12,970 bases of DNA from Phycisphaerae bacterium (lineage in GTDB: Bacteria > Planctomycetota > Phycisphaerae > Sedimentisphaerales > UBA12454). Each line of letters opens with the position of its first letter. Position 1 is the stretch's first letter. The translations under genes and the position numbers were made by a program. A model generated the notes under the pieces. That model was not told the origin of the DNA. It did no database searches and saw only the letters and a program-made list of their open reading frames with translations. The stretch spans positions 1-12,970 of the forward strand of contig JAQTQF010000023.1 of the NCBI GenBank assembly GCA_028712345.1, written 5' to 3'. Below, one piece after another: positions 1-7,111 of this stretch.

Positions 1-337
1 GTTTCTTCTCATCGAGAACTTCAAAGGTTTTTACCAGAGCATTTGTAGCCGTGCTGGCGGTAGTACCCTGGGCATATATTGAAACAGCGTCGAAGCCGAT
101 TTCTTTTCCTCCTGCGGTTGTCTTTTCAATGTCCGCTGTGGCCGATTCATAACTGTATTCGTATTTGTCTGAGCCGACATTTATTCCTTTGGCCTTGGCG
201 ACGGCTTCAAAGATGGCTTTTTTAATCGCATCTTCTCTTTTCGGAGCGACTCCTTTGCCTTCCTGAATAATAACGGTTTCGGCCAATGCCAGTGAAACGA
301 ACGGAAGAATCAACAGTAATATTATTATCTTTTTCAT
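1..337 (-). CDS. Secreted protein with LPP20/FlgT-like N-terminal domain (partial, C-terminus off the left edge)
   Basis: I read this gene directly on the minus strand: ATG at 337-335, open to base 1, 112 residues visible. The first 19 residues (MKKIIILLLILPFVSLALA) are a signal peptide with a likely signal peptidase I cut before Glu20. There is no lipobox cysteine, so it is exported but probably not a lipoprotein. The next part, with a Gly-x-Gly turn, then Lys-Arg-Glu-Asp-Ala-Ile and repeated Ala-rich helix, resembles the start of LPP20/FlgT-type domains, which are often found with flagellar or envelope lipoproteins. AGGAG (347-351, complement) lies 9 bases before the ATG. It is the last gene of the envelope operon, after lpoB with a 93-bp spacer that carries two hairpin repeats. 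Family assignment is tentative because the C-terminal half is missing. Confidence 0.7.
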   Translation of the reverse strand, partial: MKKIIILLLILPFVSLALAETVIIQEGKGVAPKREDAIKKAIFEAVAKAKGINVGSDKYEYSYESATADIEKTTAGGKEIGFDAVSIYAQGTTASTATNALVKTFEVLDEKK

Positions 338-353
338 ATCTTTGCTCTCCTAT

Positions 354-379
354 CGTCGCCGTGCCGGCGACGGCTAAAC
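354..379 (+). repeat. Palindromic repeat, GCTAAAC family, copy 1
   Basis: An 8-bp perfect stem (354-361 with 365-372, CGTCGCCG / CGGCGACG) with a TGC loop is followed by GCTAAAC. It matches 10726-10751 at 25 of 26 positions. It lies two bases upstream of the Shine-Dalgarno of the gene that starts at 337, so the hairpin would sit in that gene's untranslated leader. Confidence 0.8.
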
Positions 380-388
380 GGTATATAA

Positions 389-415
389 CCCCCAGGACAG
401 GCCTGGGGGCTAAAC
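389..415 (+). repeat. Palindromic repeat, GCTAAAC family, CCCCCA/TGGGGG variant
   Basis: CCCCCAGG (389-396) pairs with CCTGGGGG (402-409) around a 5-base loop and is followed by CTAAAC. The stem differs from the neighbouring copy at 354, but the GCTAAAC tail is the same. The layout, CCCCCA, 5-base loop, TGGGGGCT, is shared with the hairpin inside the portal gene at 9736-9758. Confidence 0.7.
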
Positions 416-430
416 GAACCGATAATTGAT

Positions 431-1045
431 TTACCAGGCGACAGATTTATTGCTGCCGCGTTTGCCGATGAGAACTTCTTCCTGCCAGAATCTCAGGCCT
501 GTTTTCAGGTCTGTCATCTTCAGTTGGAAGTAGTATTCCACCTGCTGATTGTTTTTGTCATAACGAAGATTTCTCTGATAAATTTTTCCGGACATACTTA
601 ATTCCGGAGAGATTATCTGTCCCTTTTGCGGCAGGGTTTTCTGATTAAACTCTTCGCCTGTCGAGGAATCACGGACATCCCGCATCTCATAAATCGTTTC
701 ATCGCGATTGCTTTCCTTACCGCCGACTGCGGATGTCATTACGACCTGTCCGCTGTTCATTAAATCCTGTTCGATTTTCGCGGTCAGCAGGTCGGTGTCG
801 ATTCTCTGCATCGTGTCATTTGAGATTCTGCCGGTCGAGACGACATATCTGCTGCCGTCGTTTTTAGCAAGTGAACCCGACTTTAGAAGCGATTGAATCA
901 TCTGGCCGGCAGCCTGGTCAAAGTCCCTGTAATCCAGAGCCATAACCTGTTTGCCTGTGTCGTTGGTCGTGTCGATTTTCTGGACGGTTTCACAGCCGGT
1001 CAGGAAAATTAATGTGGCGAATGATAGTATTGCCATTTTTTTCAT
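431..1045 (-). CDS. lpoB: LpoB-like penicillin-binding protein activator lipoprotein
   Basis: A 204-residue lipoprotein. The signal ends in the lipobox LTGC with Cys18 as lipidation site. The body resembles the LpoB family, which in Escherichia coli is anchored in the outer membrane and stimulates the synthase PBP1b. The family features I see are the mid-protein stretch with SGR-I-ND near residues 71-78, the paired helices after it, and the ending Y-F-QLKMTDL-TG-RFWQEEVLIGKRGS, typical of the final strands. The Shine-Dalgarno AAAGGA is 8 bases before ATG. It follows the ycfL-like gene with an 18-bp gap, so co-transcription is likely. YcfL next to LpoB is also the E. coli order (ycfL-lpoB), which supports the call. 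Whether it regulates peptidoglycan synthesis in this organism is inference. Confidence 0.82.
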   Translation of the reverse strand: MKKMAILSFATLIFLTGCETVQKIDTTNDTGKQVMALDYRDFDQAAGQMIQSLLKSGSLAKNDGSRYVVSTGRISNDTMQRIDTDLLTAKIEQDLMNSGQVVMTSAVGGKESNRDETIYEMRDVRDSSTGEEFNQKTLPQKGQIISPELSMSGKIYQRNLRYDKNNQQVEYYFQLKMTDLKTGLRFWQEEVLIGKRGSNKSVAW

Positions 1046-1063
1046 TTCTTTGTCCTTTCTTTA

Positions 1064-1513
1064 TCATCCTTTTTTCGGAGTTTTTCTCGTATTCATTTTG
1101 AAATCAACAGCGTCTTTTGAAGGCGCGATAACATTAAAGCTGAAATTATTTCTCGCTTTTGCCGAGATAGTCTGCCAGACCTTTGCTTTTGAGTCGATTA
1201 CGATTCCATTTTTATTGACCCACTCGACTTTGTAATCGAACCGTTTTGTGGCGACAGAACGGTTATAGCCTGTTACCTGAACTTCCATAAATCCGGCATC
1301 ATTCGTGATGACTTTTACATCCGTAAGTTTGATTCCCTCTCCGGCCAGTAGATTGAAAGCTCCATACACCGGCCGAGTCAGGGCGTTGCTGACTATGTTG
1401 TCGCTTTTAACGCCTGTGTCAAGATTGACCCGCTGGTCTTTATACTCTTTGGTGCAGCCGTTGAGCAATACAGCTGATACGACAAAAAATAACAGAAGAA
1501 AAAGTTTTTTCAT
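1064..1513 (-). CDS. ycfL: YcfL-like (DUF1425) lipoprotein
   Basis: A 149-residue protein with a lipoprotein signal, LLNGC, Cys20 being the lipidated residue. The mature part has the family's pattern of a beta-rich domain: V-VITNDAGFMEVQVTGYN in the middle, then FDYKVEWVNKNGI and a strand pair ending in FNVIAPSKDAVDFKM. That is the shape of DUF1425/YcfL proteins (about 125 residues in enterobacteria). Their function is not known; they occur beside lpoB. The Shine-Dalgarno AAGGAG stands 8 bases before the ATG. It lies between the COG3014-like gene (29-bp gap) and lpoB (18-bp gap), so it belongs to the same operon. I am confident of the family, less so of any role beyond envelope association. 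Confidence 0.8.
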   Translation of the reverse strand: MKKLFLLLFFVVSAVLLNGCTKEYKDQRVNLDTGVKSDNIVSNALTRPVYGAFNLLAGEGIKLTDVKVITNDAGFMEVQVTGYNRSVATKRFDYKVEWVNKNGIVIDSKAKVWQTISAKARNNFSFNVIAPSKDAVDFKMNTRKTPKKG

Positions 1514-1542
1514 TTCTATGTCTCCTTAATTATATTTTTCTT

Positions 1543-2934
1543 TCATAAAGGAATAATATCATAAACAGGTTTTGCACCTTTGGTTATGATTTTAATACAG
1601 ACCAGTATATTATCACATTGCGGCAGGGTAATGTCAAATGTTTCGCCGTTAGATGGTGTTATCCTAAGTATCTTATTTTGCGGTATTTGCAGCTTTGCAA
1701 ATTGAAAATTTTTCGGCAGTGCAGTCCAGATTCGCACATCGGCGGCGTTAGTTGCGAAAGCATAGGCGGCTATCATCATAGACGCAATGTCCGCACCGGT
1801 AGAGCCCTGATTTGTCAGCGCGTATTGGGCGGCGGCCTTGGCGGTTGTTGAGATTATCGCTCTTGTCAGAATAGCGTCAAAGTCTTTCTTGAATTCGGTG
1901 TGTATTACCCTGTCCATATTACCGACGATTGAAGTGTGATAATCGGCGCCGTTGGCGTCAATTGTCAGATAGCCGGCGCCGAGGTCTCTGTATTTAAGCT
2001 GCGGCAGAGCGATTCCGACATATTGGATTCTGCTGGTTGCTATGAATAAAGGCAGGTCGAGTCTGAATTCGTCCTTGACCGGGCCAAGGCCGTTTTCAAA
2101 AATAACCCAGACAGTGTTTTTAAAGGTTTCATTGGCCGCAATCAGATTTTCCGTTTCCTTGAATTCATCTTCCAAATATTTGTTTTCGGGGACAAGGCCG
2201 CAGGTCTCTTTCAGTAGGTCTCGTGCAGTTGAAATTTCACCTGTGCCATTAAAATATACCGAAGCCAGATAAGTTACAAAAGGATTGATGTAATCCCTGT
2301 AAGGCTGATATTCATAGAGTTCGGGATATTTATCCTGAATAGTTTTTGTCATATTCGGGTCGGAGACGGTTGATTTTACAAGGGTTGAGTATCTTGCCTT
2401 GTCGAGCCGTTCTTTTGTGCTGCTGATTTCTTTTTCAAAGTGTTCCTTGGTTCTTCTTTGTCTGTCAAGAGCCCTGTTGAATTCGACTTTTGCCAAATCG
2501 TAATTGCGCTGCGACAGGAAATTCAGAGCCTTATAAACATTTAGCATCACGCCGTCATATTCCTGACCTTTATAAGGAATAATATTGTCGTTGACGGCCA
2601 TTGCGCTTAAGTCATCTGCACCGGAAAAGCGGAGGTCGTAGTATTTCAGAAATTCCTCGGCCTTGTCGAAAGACTGTGTGCTGGAGGAATAATCTTTCAG
2701 CAGTCTTTTTGCGGCTGCTGCCTGGAGTGTCCAGAGCAGGTCATCACGGGCAGGATTCTTTCCTTTCTTAATGTTCTTTTCCGCAAATGTCAGGGCGGTC
2801 TGGAAATCCGACGCTTCAAAGGAGGTGTTGAAGGTAAACAATTGCTCCTTGGGAGCGTTGCAGCCGCAGATAAACGGCAGGCTTAAGACAATAATAAGAA
2901 AAACAATCGCTGAACGGAAAATCCCTTTACCCAT
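1543..2934 (-). CDS. COG3014-like envelope lipoprotein with TPR-like N-terminal half
   Basis: A 463-residue protein with an N-terminal hydrophobic helix (residues 6-22) and a lipobox ending FICGC, so Cys25 is the likely lipid anchor. Residues 30-180 form repeated helix pairs (A-TFAEKNIKKGK, SSSTQSFDKAEEFLKYYD, LAKVEFNRALDRQRR) that look like TPR-type repeats. The C-terminal half is different: it contains a strongly hydrophobic Ala-rich segment around residues 366-397 and ends in short beta strands. This matches the uncharacterised COG3014 family, which in vibrios and relatives lies beside YcfL, LpoB and LPP20 genes. It is the first gene of this cluster, with Shine-Dalgarno AGGGAG before the ATG and a 75-bp spacer from the upstream FolE2-like gene. 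The spacer may hold its promoter, but I see no clear one. The function is unknown. Confidence 0.75.
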   Translation of the reverse strand: MGKGIFRSAIVFLIIVLSLPFICGCNAPKEQLFTFNTSFEASDFQTALTFAEKNIKKGKNPARDDLLWTLQAAAAKRLLKDYSSSTQSFDKAEEFLKYYDLRFSGADDLSAMAVNDNIIPYKGQEYDGVMLNVYKALNFLSQRNYDLAKVEFNRALDRQRRTKEHFEKEISSTKERLDKARYSTLVKSTVSDPNMTKTIQDKYPELYEYQPYRDYINPFVTYLASVYFNGTGEISTARDLLKETCGLVPENKYLEDEFKETENLIAANETFKNTVWVIFENGLGPVKDEFRLDLPLFIATSRIQYVGIALPQLKYRDLGAGYLTIDANGADYHTSIVGNMDRVIHTEFKKDFDAILTRAIISTTAKAAAQYALTNQGSTGADIASMMIAAYAFATNAADVRIWTALPKNFQFAKLQIPQNKILRITPSNGETFDITLPQCDNILVCIKIITKGAKPVYDIIPL

Positions 2935-3009
2935 TTTTTCTCCCTAAAAAATCTAAACAAAATGAGACAGCAGAGAATATGTTAAACCGTTTTACCTGCC
3001 TAAATATTT

Positions 3010-3792
3010 TTAATCTTCATATCCGCTGAATGGCACCCACATGCTTTTTTCTGTTCCAATCACCGTGCTATATGTGTGGAGCATACCAAAATTAGCGGAG
3101 CGAATCGAGTACCAGTTTATATCGCGGTTATGTGCTAACTCTTCTTTAATCTCATCCACTACAACCACGCTGGATTTATCTTTAGAATGTATCTTTTCAA
3201 TGATATGGTCCTGGTCCTTTTCCGTAAGGAAGGAATACACCGGACTTAAAGCGTGCCTATCCACTATATCGACAATATCTTCAGGGTATATATCCTGTTT
3301 AGGGTCGATTTCAATATCCATTATACTCAACTGCCCAAATAACCCTTTCTCTCTTATTTTTGAGGCCGGGTAGGTGGTAATGCACGGCACTTCCATTTTA
3401 AAGATAACATCGGTCTGGCCTCTGATAGAAGGAGTTCTGACAGAATATCTGCACAGATATCTTACAAGGCATTTCTCGCCGGATTTGGGAGTGGTTTTTT
3501 CTATAAAGAACGGATAATCAAAATCAATATTAACTCTGGATGCTGAGAGCTTCTCTACATAGTCAGCAATATTGGTCCTGAGCGTTTTCGTTCCGATTTT
3601 TTCGCGGTGCTGATGTAGAATCTGGACAAAGGCATCAATCCATTTGGCTTCAAATTCATGCATAATCCTGGCGTTTATGGAAATATTAGCGACGGTTTGC
3701 TGACCGTCAGGACTAACTTTTGAAAGAACTTTCATTGGGAAAGGAAGGTTCTTCAGGCCGACATCAACGAGAAATCTTTTTTCTTCTGTCAT
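3010..3792 (-). CDS. FolE2-family protein (GTP cyclohydrolase IB-like), apparently lacking catalytic metal ligands
   Basis: 260 residues, about the length of FolE2. The fold signature is good: VDVGLKNLPFP at 9-19, PFFIEKTTPKSGEKCL at 94-109, PVYSFL at 184-189 and the ending NFGMLH at 234-239. Authentic FolE2 makes 7,8-dihydroneopterin triphosphate from GTP for folate or queuosine, using a metal bound by a Cys of the CPCSK motif, the His of GAHNQR and two Glu residues. Here CPCSK reads YPASK (141-145), AHNQR reads LFGQL (151-155), the Glu of KRxDE reads Gln194, and the Glu of FESIH reads Gly236. Only His239 remains. Its ATG overlaps the stop of the upstream acetate-kinase-like gene as ATGA, so translation is probably coupled. 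I infer a non-catalytic or re-purposed T-fold protein. The ligand positions are recalled from characterised FolE2 enzymes. Confidence 0.8.
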   Translation of the reverse strand: MTEEKRFLVDVGLKNLPFPMKVLSKVSPDGQQTVANISINARIMHEFEAKWIDAFVQILHQHREKIGTKTLRTNIADYVEKLSASRVNIDFDYPFFIEKTTPKSGEKCLVRYLCRYSVRTPSIRGQTDVIFKMEVPCITTYPASKIREKGLFGQLSIMDIEIDPKQDIYPEDIVDIVDRHALSPVYSFLTEKDQDHIIEKIHSKDKSSVVVVDEIKEELAHNRDINWYSIRSANFGMLHTYSTVIGTEKSMWVPFSGYED

Positions 3793-4865
3793 TTGTGTAC
3801 TCCTTGATTTAACAAGACTTCAATCTCAGAAGCCATAATCTGCCATTTGTTGTATTTTAAACCAAACACTTTTATGTTGCTTGCTGCATCGCTTAAATCC
3901 CAAATTTGCTGGTTCTTATTCACTTTATCGCTAATTTTCAATCCCAGAAACTCCAGTTTTTCACAAACCTGCGGGATAAAAGAATCAAATTTTTCCAGCC
4001 TGTCGCTGAAAAACACAAGTCCGTCCAGTCCGCCAAGCATGGAAATAAATCCGCCGATATATTTAATAACATTATATAGATAAATTTCCCGTACAAAATC
4101 TTTTTTCTTATTTATTTCGCCGCTGAGAATATCGAGCAAATCGGTTTTCTGACCCAACAATGCCGTAAAACCACTCTGGCGGGAAAGAAGCTGATTTATT
4201 TCCTTAAGCGGCATACCCATTGAATACAGATAAAATATAATTGTCGGGTCTATATCGCCACAGCCGCCGCTGGATAATATTCCTTCTGCCGGAGTAAACC
4301 CCATACTTGAGTCCACGGGCAGCCCGTTTTTTGTGGCTGTGATGTTAGTATGTTCATCGAGATGTACGCAAATGATTCTTTGGATATTTTTGTTAATAAA
4401 AGGACTTACCTGTCTTGATGCCCACCGGTGGAAAAGACCATACCTGCCGTAACGCCTTATGCCTTTATTGCGGAGCTGATTAGGCACGGCATATCTACTC
4501 ACCTCCGGCGGCAAATCAAGGAAAAAGGCGGTGTCGCAAAGAAGGATATGCGGAATTTTCGGCAACTTCTCAATAAAATAACCAGCTGTTTTTGTGGTTA
4601 TATCGTTATATTCCGGCAGAAACCCAACGCATTTTTGCAGTTCTCCCATATTCTTTGCGGATATGAAACTTGCGGCCTTTTTAATAATTTCTCCGCCGTG
4701 ATGCAGAAAATATCCAATTGCCCGGACATTCTTAAAATTATCCGTGCTTTTGGCGACGGCCTGCTGCCAATTTGACCTCAGCTCGCATTTGTCAGCAACA
4801 AGTTTATTTCTCTCAACTTTGCACCAATGCAGATGGATAGTATCAGAATCAAAAAGCAGTATCAT
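3789..4865 (-). CDS. Degenerate acetate-kinase-like protein (probable pseudokinase)
   Basis: I place the start at the ATG at 4865, not at the longer option 4913: it overlaps the upstream stop as ATGA, and the product (358 residues, MILLFDSD) then begins where acetate kinase begins. Acetate kinase family features remain: GYFLHHGG at 51-58, DTAFF at 111-115, RRYGRYG at 137-143, SSMGFTPAEGI at 187-197, CGDIDP at 202-207. Almost every catalytic residue of the enzyme is replaced: Asn7 region lost, the Arg of HRVVHGG is Phe53, the His of APLHNP is Tyr86, the His of YGFHG is Phe145, the LGNGSS phosphate loop reads LDEHTN, the Arg of GTRCG is Gly201, and the terminal Glu pair is absent. Only Asp111 is kept. 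It is also shorter than the usual 400 residues. A binding or regulatory partner of the preceding kinase is plausible. Confidence 0.78.
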   Translation of the reverse strand: MILLFDSDTIHLHWCKVERNKLVADKCELRSNWQQAVAKSTDNFKNVRAIGYFLHHGGEIIKKAASFISAKNMGELQKCVGFLPEYNDITTKTAGYFIEKLPKIPHILLCDTAFFLDLPPEVSRYAVPNQLRNKGIRRYGRYGLFHRWASRQVSPFINKNIQRIICVHLDEHTNITATKNGLPVDSSMGFTPAEGILSSGGCGDIDPTIIFYLYSMGMPLKEINQLLSRQSGFTALLGQKTDLLDILSGEINKKKDFVREIYLYNVIKYIGGFISMLGGLDGLVFFSDRLEKFDSFIPQVCEKLEFLGLKISDKVNKNQQIWDLSDAASNIKVFGLKYNKWQIMASEIEVLLNQGVHK

Positions 4866-6088
4866 CGGCTTTTGTCTCCTGTTTCGCTTAACAGATTTAT
4901 TCCCTCTAAGCAAATGACGCGTTCCTCATCTGCGGGAATACAAAGAATATCTACAGGAGCGTTTTCTTTACTAAGTCTGGCAATTTGCTGTCCGTTAAAA
5001 TCGTGGTTGGCTTGGTTGTCCAGTGAAATGCCGCACCAATCCATATTCTCGCATACCTTTTCTCTTACCTGCCAGTTATATATGCCTATATCATCTGTAA
5101 ATACAAGTACATCAGCGCCGCCAAGAAAGGTGATATAGCTTCCGATGTACTTTTTTATTCTATAAATGTACATACCAAAGGCAAGTTCTGCCTGTTCTTT
5201 ATCTTCAGGGGAAATATTTTTTATTATATCTCTGATATCGCTTGAAAATCCGGAAATTCCCAACAGCCCGCTTTGCTTTGTTAAGAGGTCAAGTAAATCA
5301 TCGGGACGATACCCATATACACTCATTAAATATATTGTGAGCATCGGGTCAATATCTCCGCAACGGGTGCTCATAACGAGACCGGTAAGAGGAGAATATC
5401 CCATAGAAGTATCAATAGAATGACCGTCTTTGACAGCCGCTATGCTCGAACCGCCGGTACCTAAGTGACAGGCTACGATTTTAAGTTCCTTCGAGCCGGT
5501 CTTTAGAAAGCGTTCCGTTTCGAGGAGAACATTCAAATACGAAAGTCCGTGAAAGCCGTATTTGCGATAATTGAGTTTTTCGGTTACCGTGGCAGGTAGG
5601 GCATAAGTGAAAGCAACGGCAGGCAGATTGGAATGGAATGCTGAATCAAAAGTTACATATTGCCTTGCATTTGGAAGGGTTCTTTGGCATTCATAAATAA
5701 CGCTGAGCGAAACCGGATTATGAATCGGTGCCAGCGGCAGGCATAAATTCAATTTTTCTAATGTATCTGCATTTATAAAAGCGGAATTTTTGAAATAGTT
5801 CCCGCCATGTACAAAGCGGTGCCCTATGAGGTCGATATCAATTTTGTTTTTTTTTGTTAAATCCTGCAGTATCAGCCCGGCAGCGTCCCTGTGAGTTTTG
5901 ATGGGAAGGATGTCCTTTTTTTTATCGCAAGAGCCGATTTTGTGTTCAATAAAAGAGGATTCAGTGCCAGTTACGCCGACTCTGTGAGCTTTTCCAGATG
6001 CAGCCACTCCAGTGTTTTTAACACTATCCGATTTAAAAACCTTGTAAGTAAGCGACGAACTGCCGCAGTTGAAAACTAAAATGTTCAA
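4862..6088 (-). CDS. Acetate kinase family protein, most catalytic residues present
   Basis: 408 residues, a full-length member of the acetate/butyrate kinase family (acyl phosphate + ADP to acid + ATP, cytoplasmic, homodimer). Using Methanosarcina numbering recalled from memory, Asn7, Arg91, His123, Asp148 and His180 fall at exactly those positions, and Arg242 and the Glu388-Glu389 pair correspond to Arg241 and Glu384. Two nucleotide-contact loops differ: LGNGSS is LGTGGSS with one inserted Gly (209-215), and AGIGENS reads DDIGIYN (332-338). So it may still be a kinase, but with changed substrate or nucleotide handling, and I do not give the symbol ackA. No phosphotransacetylase gene is beside it. 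It is the first gene of a three-gene coupled operon. The start codon is TTG, chosen because MNILVFNCGSSS begins the family domain and AGGGA is 7 bases upstream. Confidence 0.85.
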   Translation of the reverse strand: MNILVFNCGSSSLTYKVFKSDSVKNTGVAASGKAHRVGVTGTESSFIEHKIGSCDKKKDILPIKTHRDAAGLILQDLTKKNKIDIDLIGHRFVHGGNYFKNSAFINADTLEKLNLCLPLAPIHNPVSLSVIYECQRTLPNARQYVTFDSAFHSNLPAVAFTYALPATVTEKLNYRKYGFHGLSYLNVLLETERFLKTGSKELKIVACHLGTGGSSIAAVKDGHSIDTSMGYSPLTGLVMSTRCGDIDPMLTIYLMSVYGYRPDDLLDLLTKQSGLLGISGFSSDIRDIIKNISPEDKEQAELAFGMYIYRIKKYIGSYITFLGGADVLVFTDDIGIYNWQVREKVCENMDWCGISLDNQANHDFNGQQIARLSKENAPVDILCIPADEERVICLEGINLLSETGDKSR

Positions 6089-6095
6089 GTCTTGA

Positions 6096-6100
6096 TCCCT
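6096..6100 (-). promoter_or_regulatory. Ribosome binding site fixing a TTG start
   Basis: On the minus strand AGGGA stands 7 bases before TTG (6088-6086). No ATG or GTG in frame nearby would keep the N-terminal kinase strand MNILVFN, so the TTG start is the best reading. Confidence 0.6.
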
Positions 6101-6189
6101 GAGTAAAATCCCATTATCTGGCTCACAGGATAAGTGAATTTCTTGCTAACAGCAAAGAAAAAATGGAATCAAAAATAAAGGCACCTTTC

Positions 6190-6217
6190 TGCCAAATCGA
6201 GAATTTTTCAATTGGCA
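6190..6217. promoter_or_regulatory. Dyad TGCCAA-N16-TTGGCA, possible operator
   Basis: Half-sites 6190-6195 and 6212-6217 are perfect inverted repeats separated by 16 A/T-rich bases. The dyad ends 12 bases before the TTGACA box of the M48 gene, in the spacer between divergent transcription units, where a regulator could act on both sides. No protein is assigned. Confidence 0.35.
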
Positions 6218-6229
6218 TAGAAAATATTG

Positions 6230-6259
6230 TTGACAGTTTGTATGCTGCTGAGCTACGCT
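6230..6259 (+). promoter_or_regulatory. Sigma-70-type promoter for the M48 metalloprotease gene
   Basis: A perfect -35 box TTGACA (6230-6235) is followed after 18 bases by TACGCT (6254-6259), a moderate -10 match. Transcription would begin near 6266 and leave a leader of about 50 bases. The -35 box is clear; the -10 choice is less certain. Confidence 0.5.
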
Positions 6260-6316
6260 AATATGGAGGTGTTGTTGCTGTAACTATTTTATTTAAATAA
6301 GGTTAAGGGGTGAGCT

Positions 6317-7111
6317 ATGAGAAAGTGGCGGTTGCTGCTGATTGTATCGGGATTAGGGATTATCTTTGCCGGCTGTCAGGTTAATCCTGTAACAGGCGAA
6401 AATGAGTTTAACCTCTACAGCGTCGAGCAGCAGAAGCAGATGGGCTCTGACTACTCCAAGCAGGTCGAGAAAGAACTCGGCCAGAGTGTTAAGGACCCGC
6501 AGCTTCAGAATTATATGGACACTGTCGGCCAGAGGATTGCTCGTGTATGTCATACGCCCAGCGAGGGTTTTATCTACAAGGCTATCGACCACAAATCGGT
6601 TAACGCCTTTGCTCTGCCGGGCGGATACATCTATATCACCACCGGCCTGCTGAAGGTGCTGAACAGCGAGGCGCAGCTTGCGGCAATTCTGGCGCACGAA
6701 ACGGCTCATGTTACATGCAGACACTCCGCTGTAACAATGAGCAGAGATTTGGTAATCGGGGCAGGATTGAGCGTACTCGGTTCCGAAGCAGGGGCGGCGG
6801 CGAGAGTCGCCAATATCGTGGCACAGCTTGAGGGAATGTCTTACAGTAGAGAACATGAACGGCAGGCGGACCAGGTCGGATTGGATTATCTCGTCAAGGC
6901 AGGCTACACGGCTTACGGGATGATTGAAACGATGGAAATACTGCAAAACCAGAACGGTACAAGAACGATAGAGTTCTTTTCGACTCACCCGAATCCTGAA
7001 AACCGCATAGGCTACCTGCAGGAGCGGATTTATACGCAGGGCTATCGGGGCGAAGGCAAAACGGGACAGAGTGAATACAGTGCTAATGTCCTAAACAGGC
7101 TTGGGAAATAG
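6317..7111 (+). CDS. M48 family metalloprotease, lipoprotein
   Basis: 264 residues. The signal ends FAGC, giving a lipid anchor at Cys20, followed by NPVTGE, a frequent start of this lipoprotein group. The zinc site is HETAH at 127-131 with the third ligand Glu181 in REHERQAD (ExxxD, Asp185). The strand motif NAFALPGGYIYITTGLL at 96-112 precedes it as in all M48 proteases, and STHPNPENRI at 222-231 supplies the usual HP element. The family includes BepA/LoiP-type periplasmic quality-control proteases, and this one is short, lacking the TPR tail of BepA. AAGGGGTGA precedes the ATG by 5 bases. It is a single gene, divergent from the kinase operon and convergent with the prenyltransferase gene. 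Substrates are unknown; a housekeeping role on envelope proteins is inferred. Confidence 0.9.
   Translation: MRKWRLLLIVSGLGIIFAGCQVNPVTGENEFNLYSVEQQKQMGSDYSKQVEKELGQSVKDPQLQNYMDTVGQRIARVCHTPSEGFIYKAIDHKSVNAFALPGGYIYITTGLLKVLNSEAQLAAILAHETAHVTCRHSAVTMSRDLVIGAGLSVLGSEAGAAARVANIVAQLEGMSYSREHERQADQVGLDYLVKAGYTAYGMIETMEILQNQNGTRTIEFFSTHPNPENRIGYLQERIYTQGYRGEGKTGQSEYSANVLNRLGK

Noticed and set aside
4866..4913. N-terminal extension of the second kinase-like gene (16 residues, basic)
   Set aside because: It overlaps the first kinase by 52 bases and adds residues absent from the family. The ATG at 4865 gives the ATGA overlap and a family-like start.
6143..6155. Hairpin TTGCT-AAC-AGCAA as a terminator
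   Set aside because: It is short, with no T run after it in either direction of transcription, and lies upstream of genes on both sides.
6353..6988. 211-codon frame antisense to the M48 protease
   Set aside because: It is the complement of a gene with an intact HETAH zinc site and a good start; no independent evidence.
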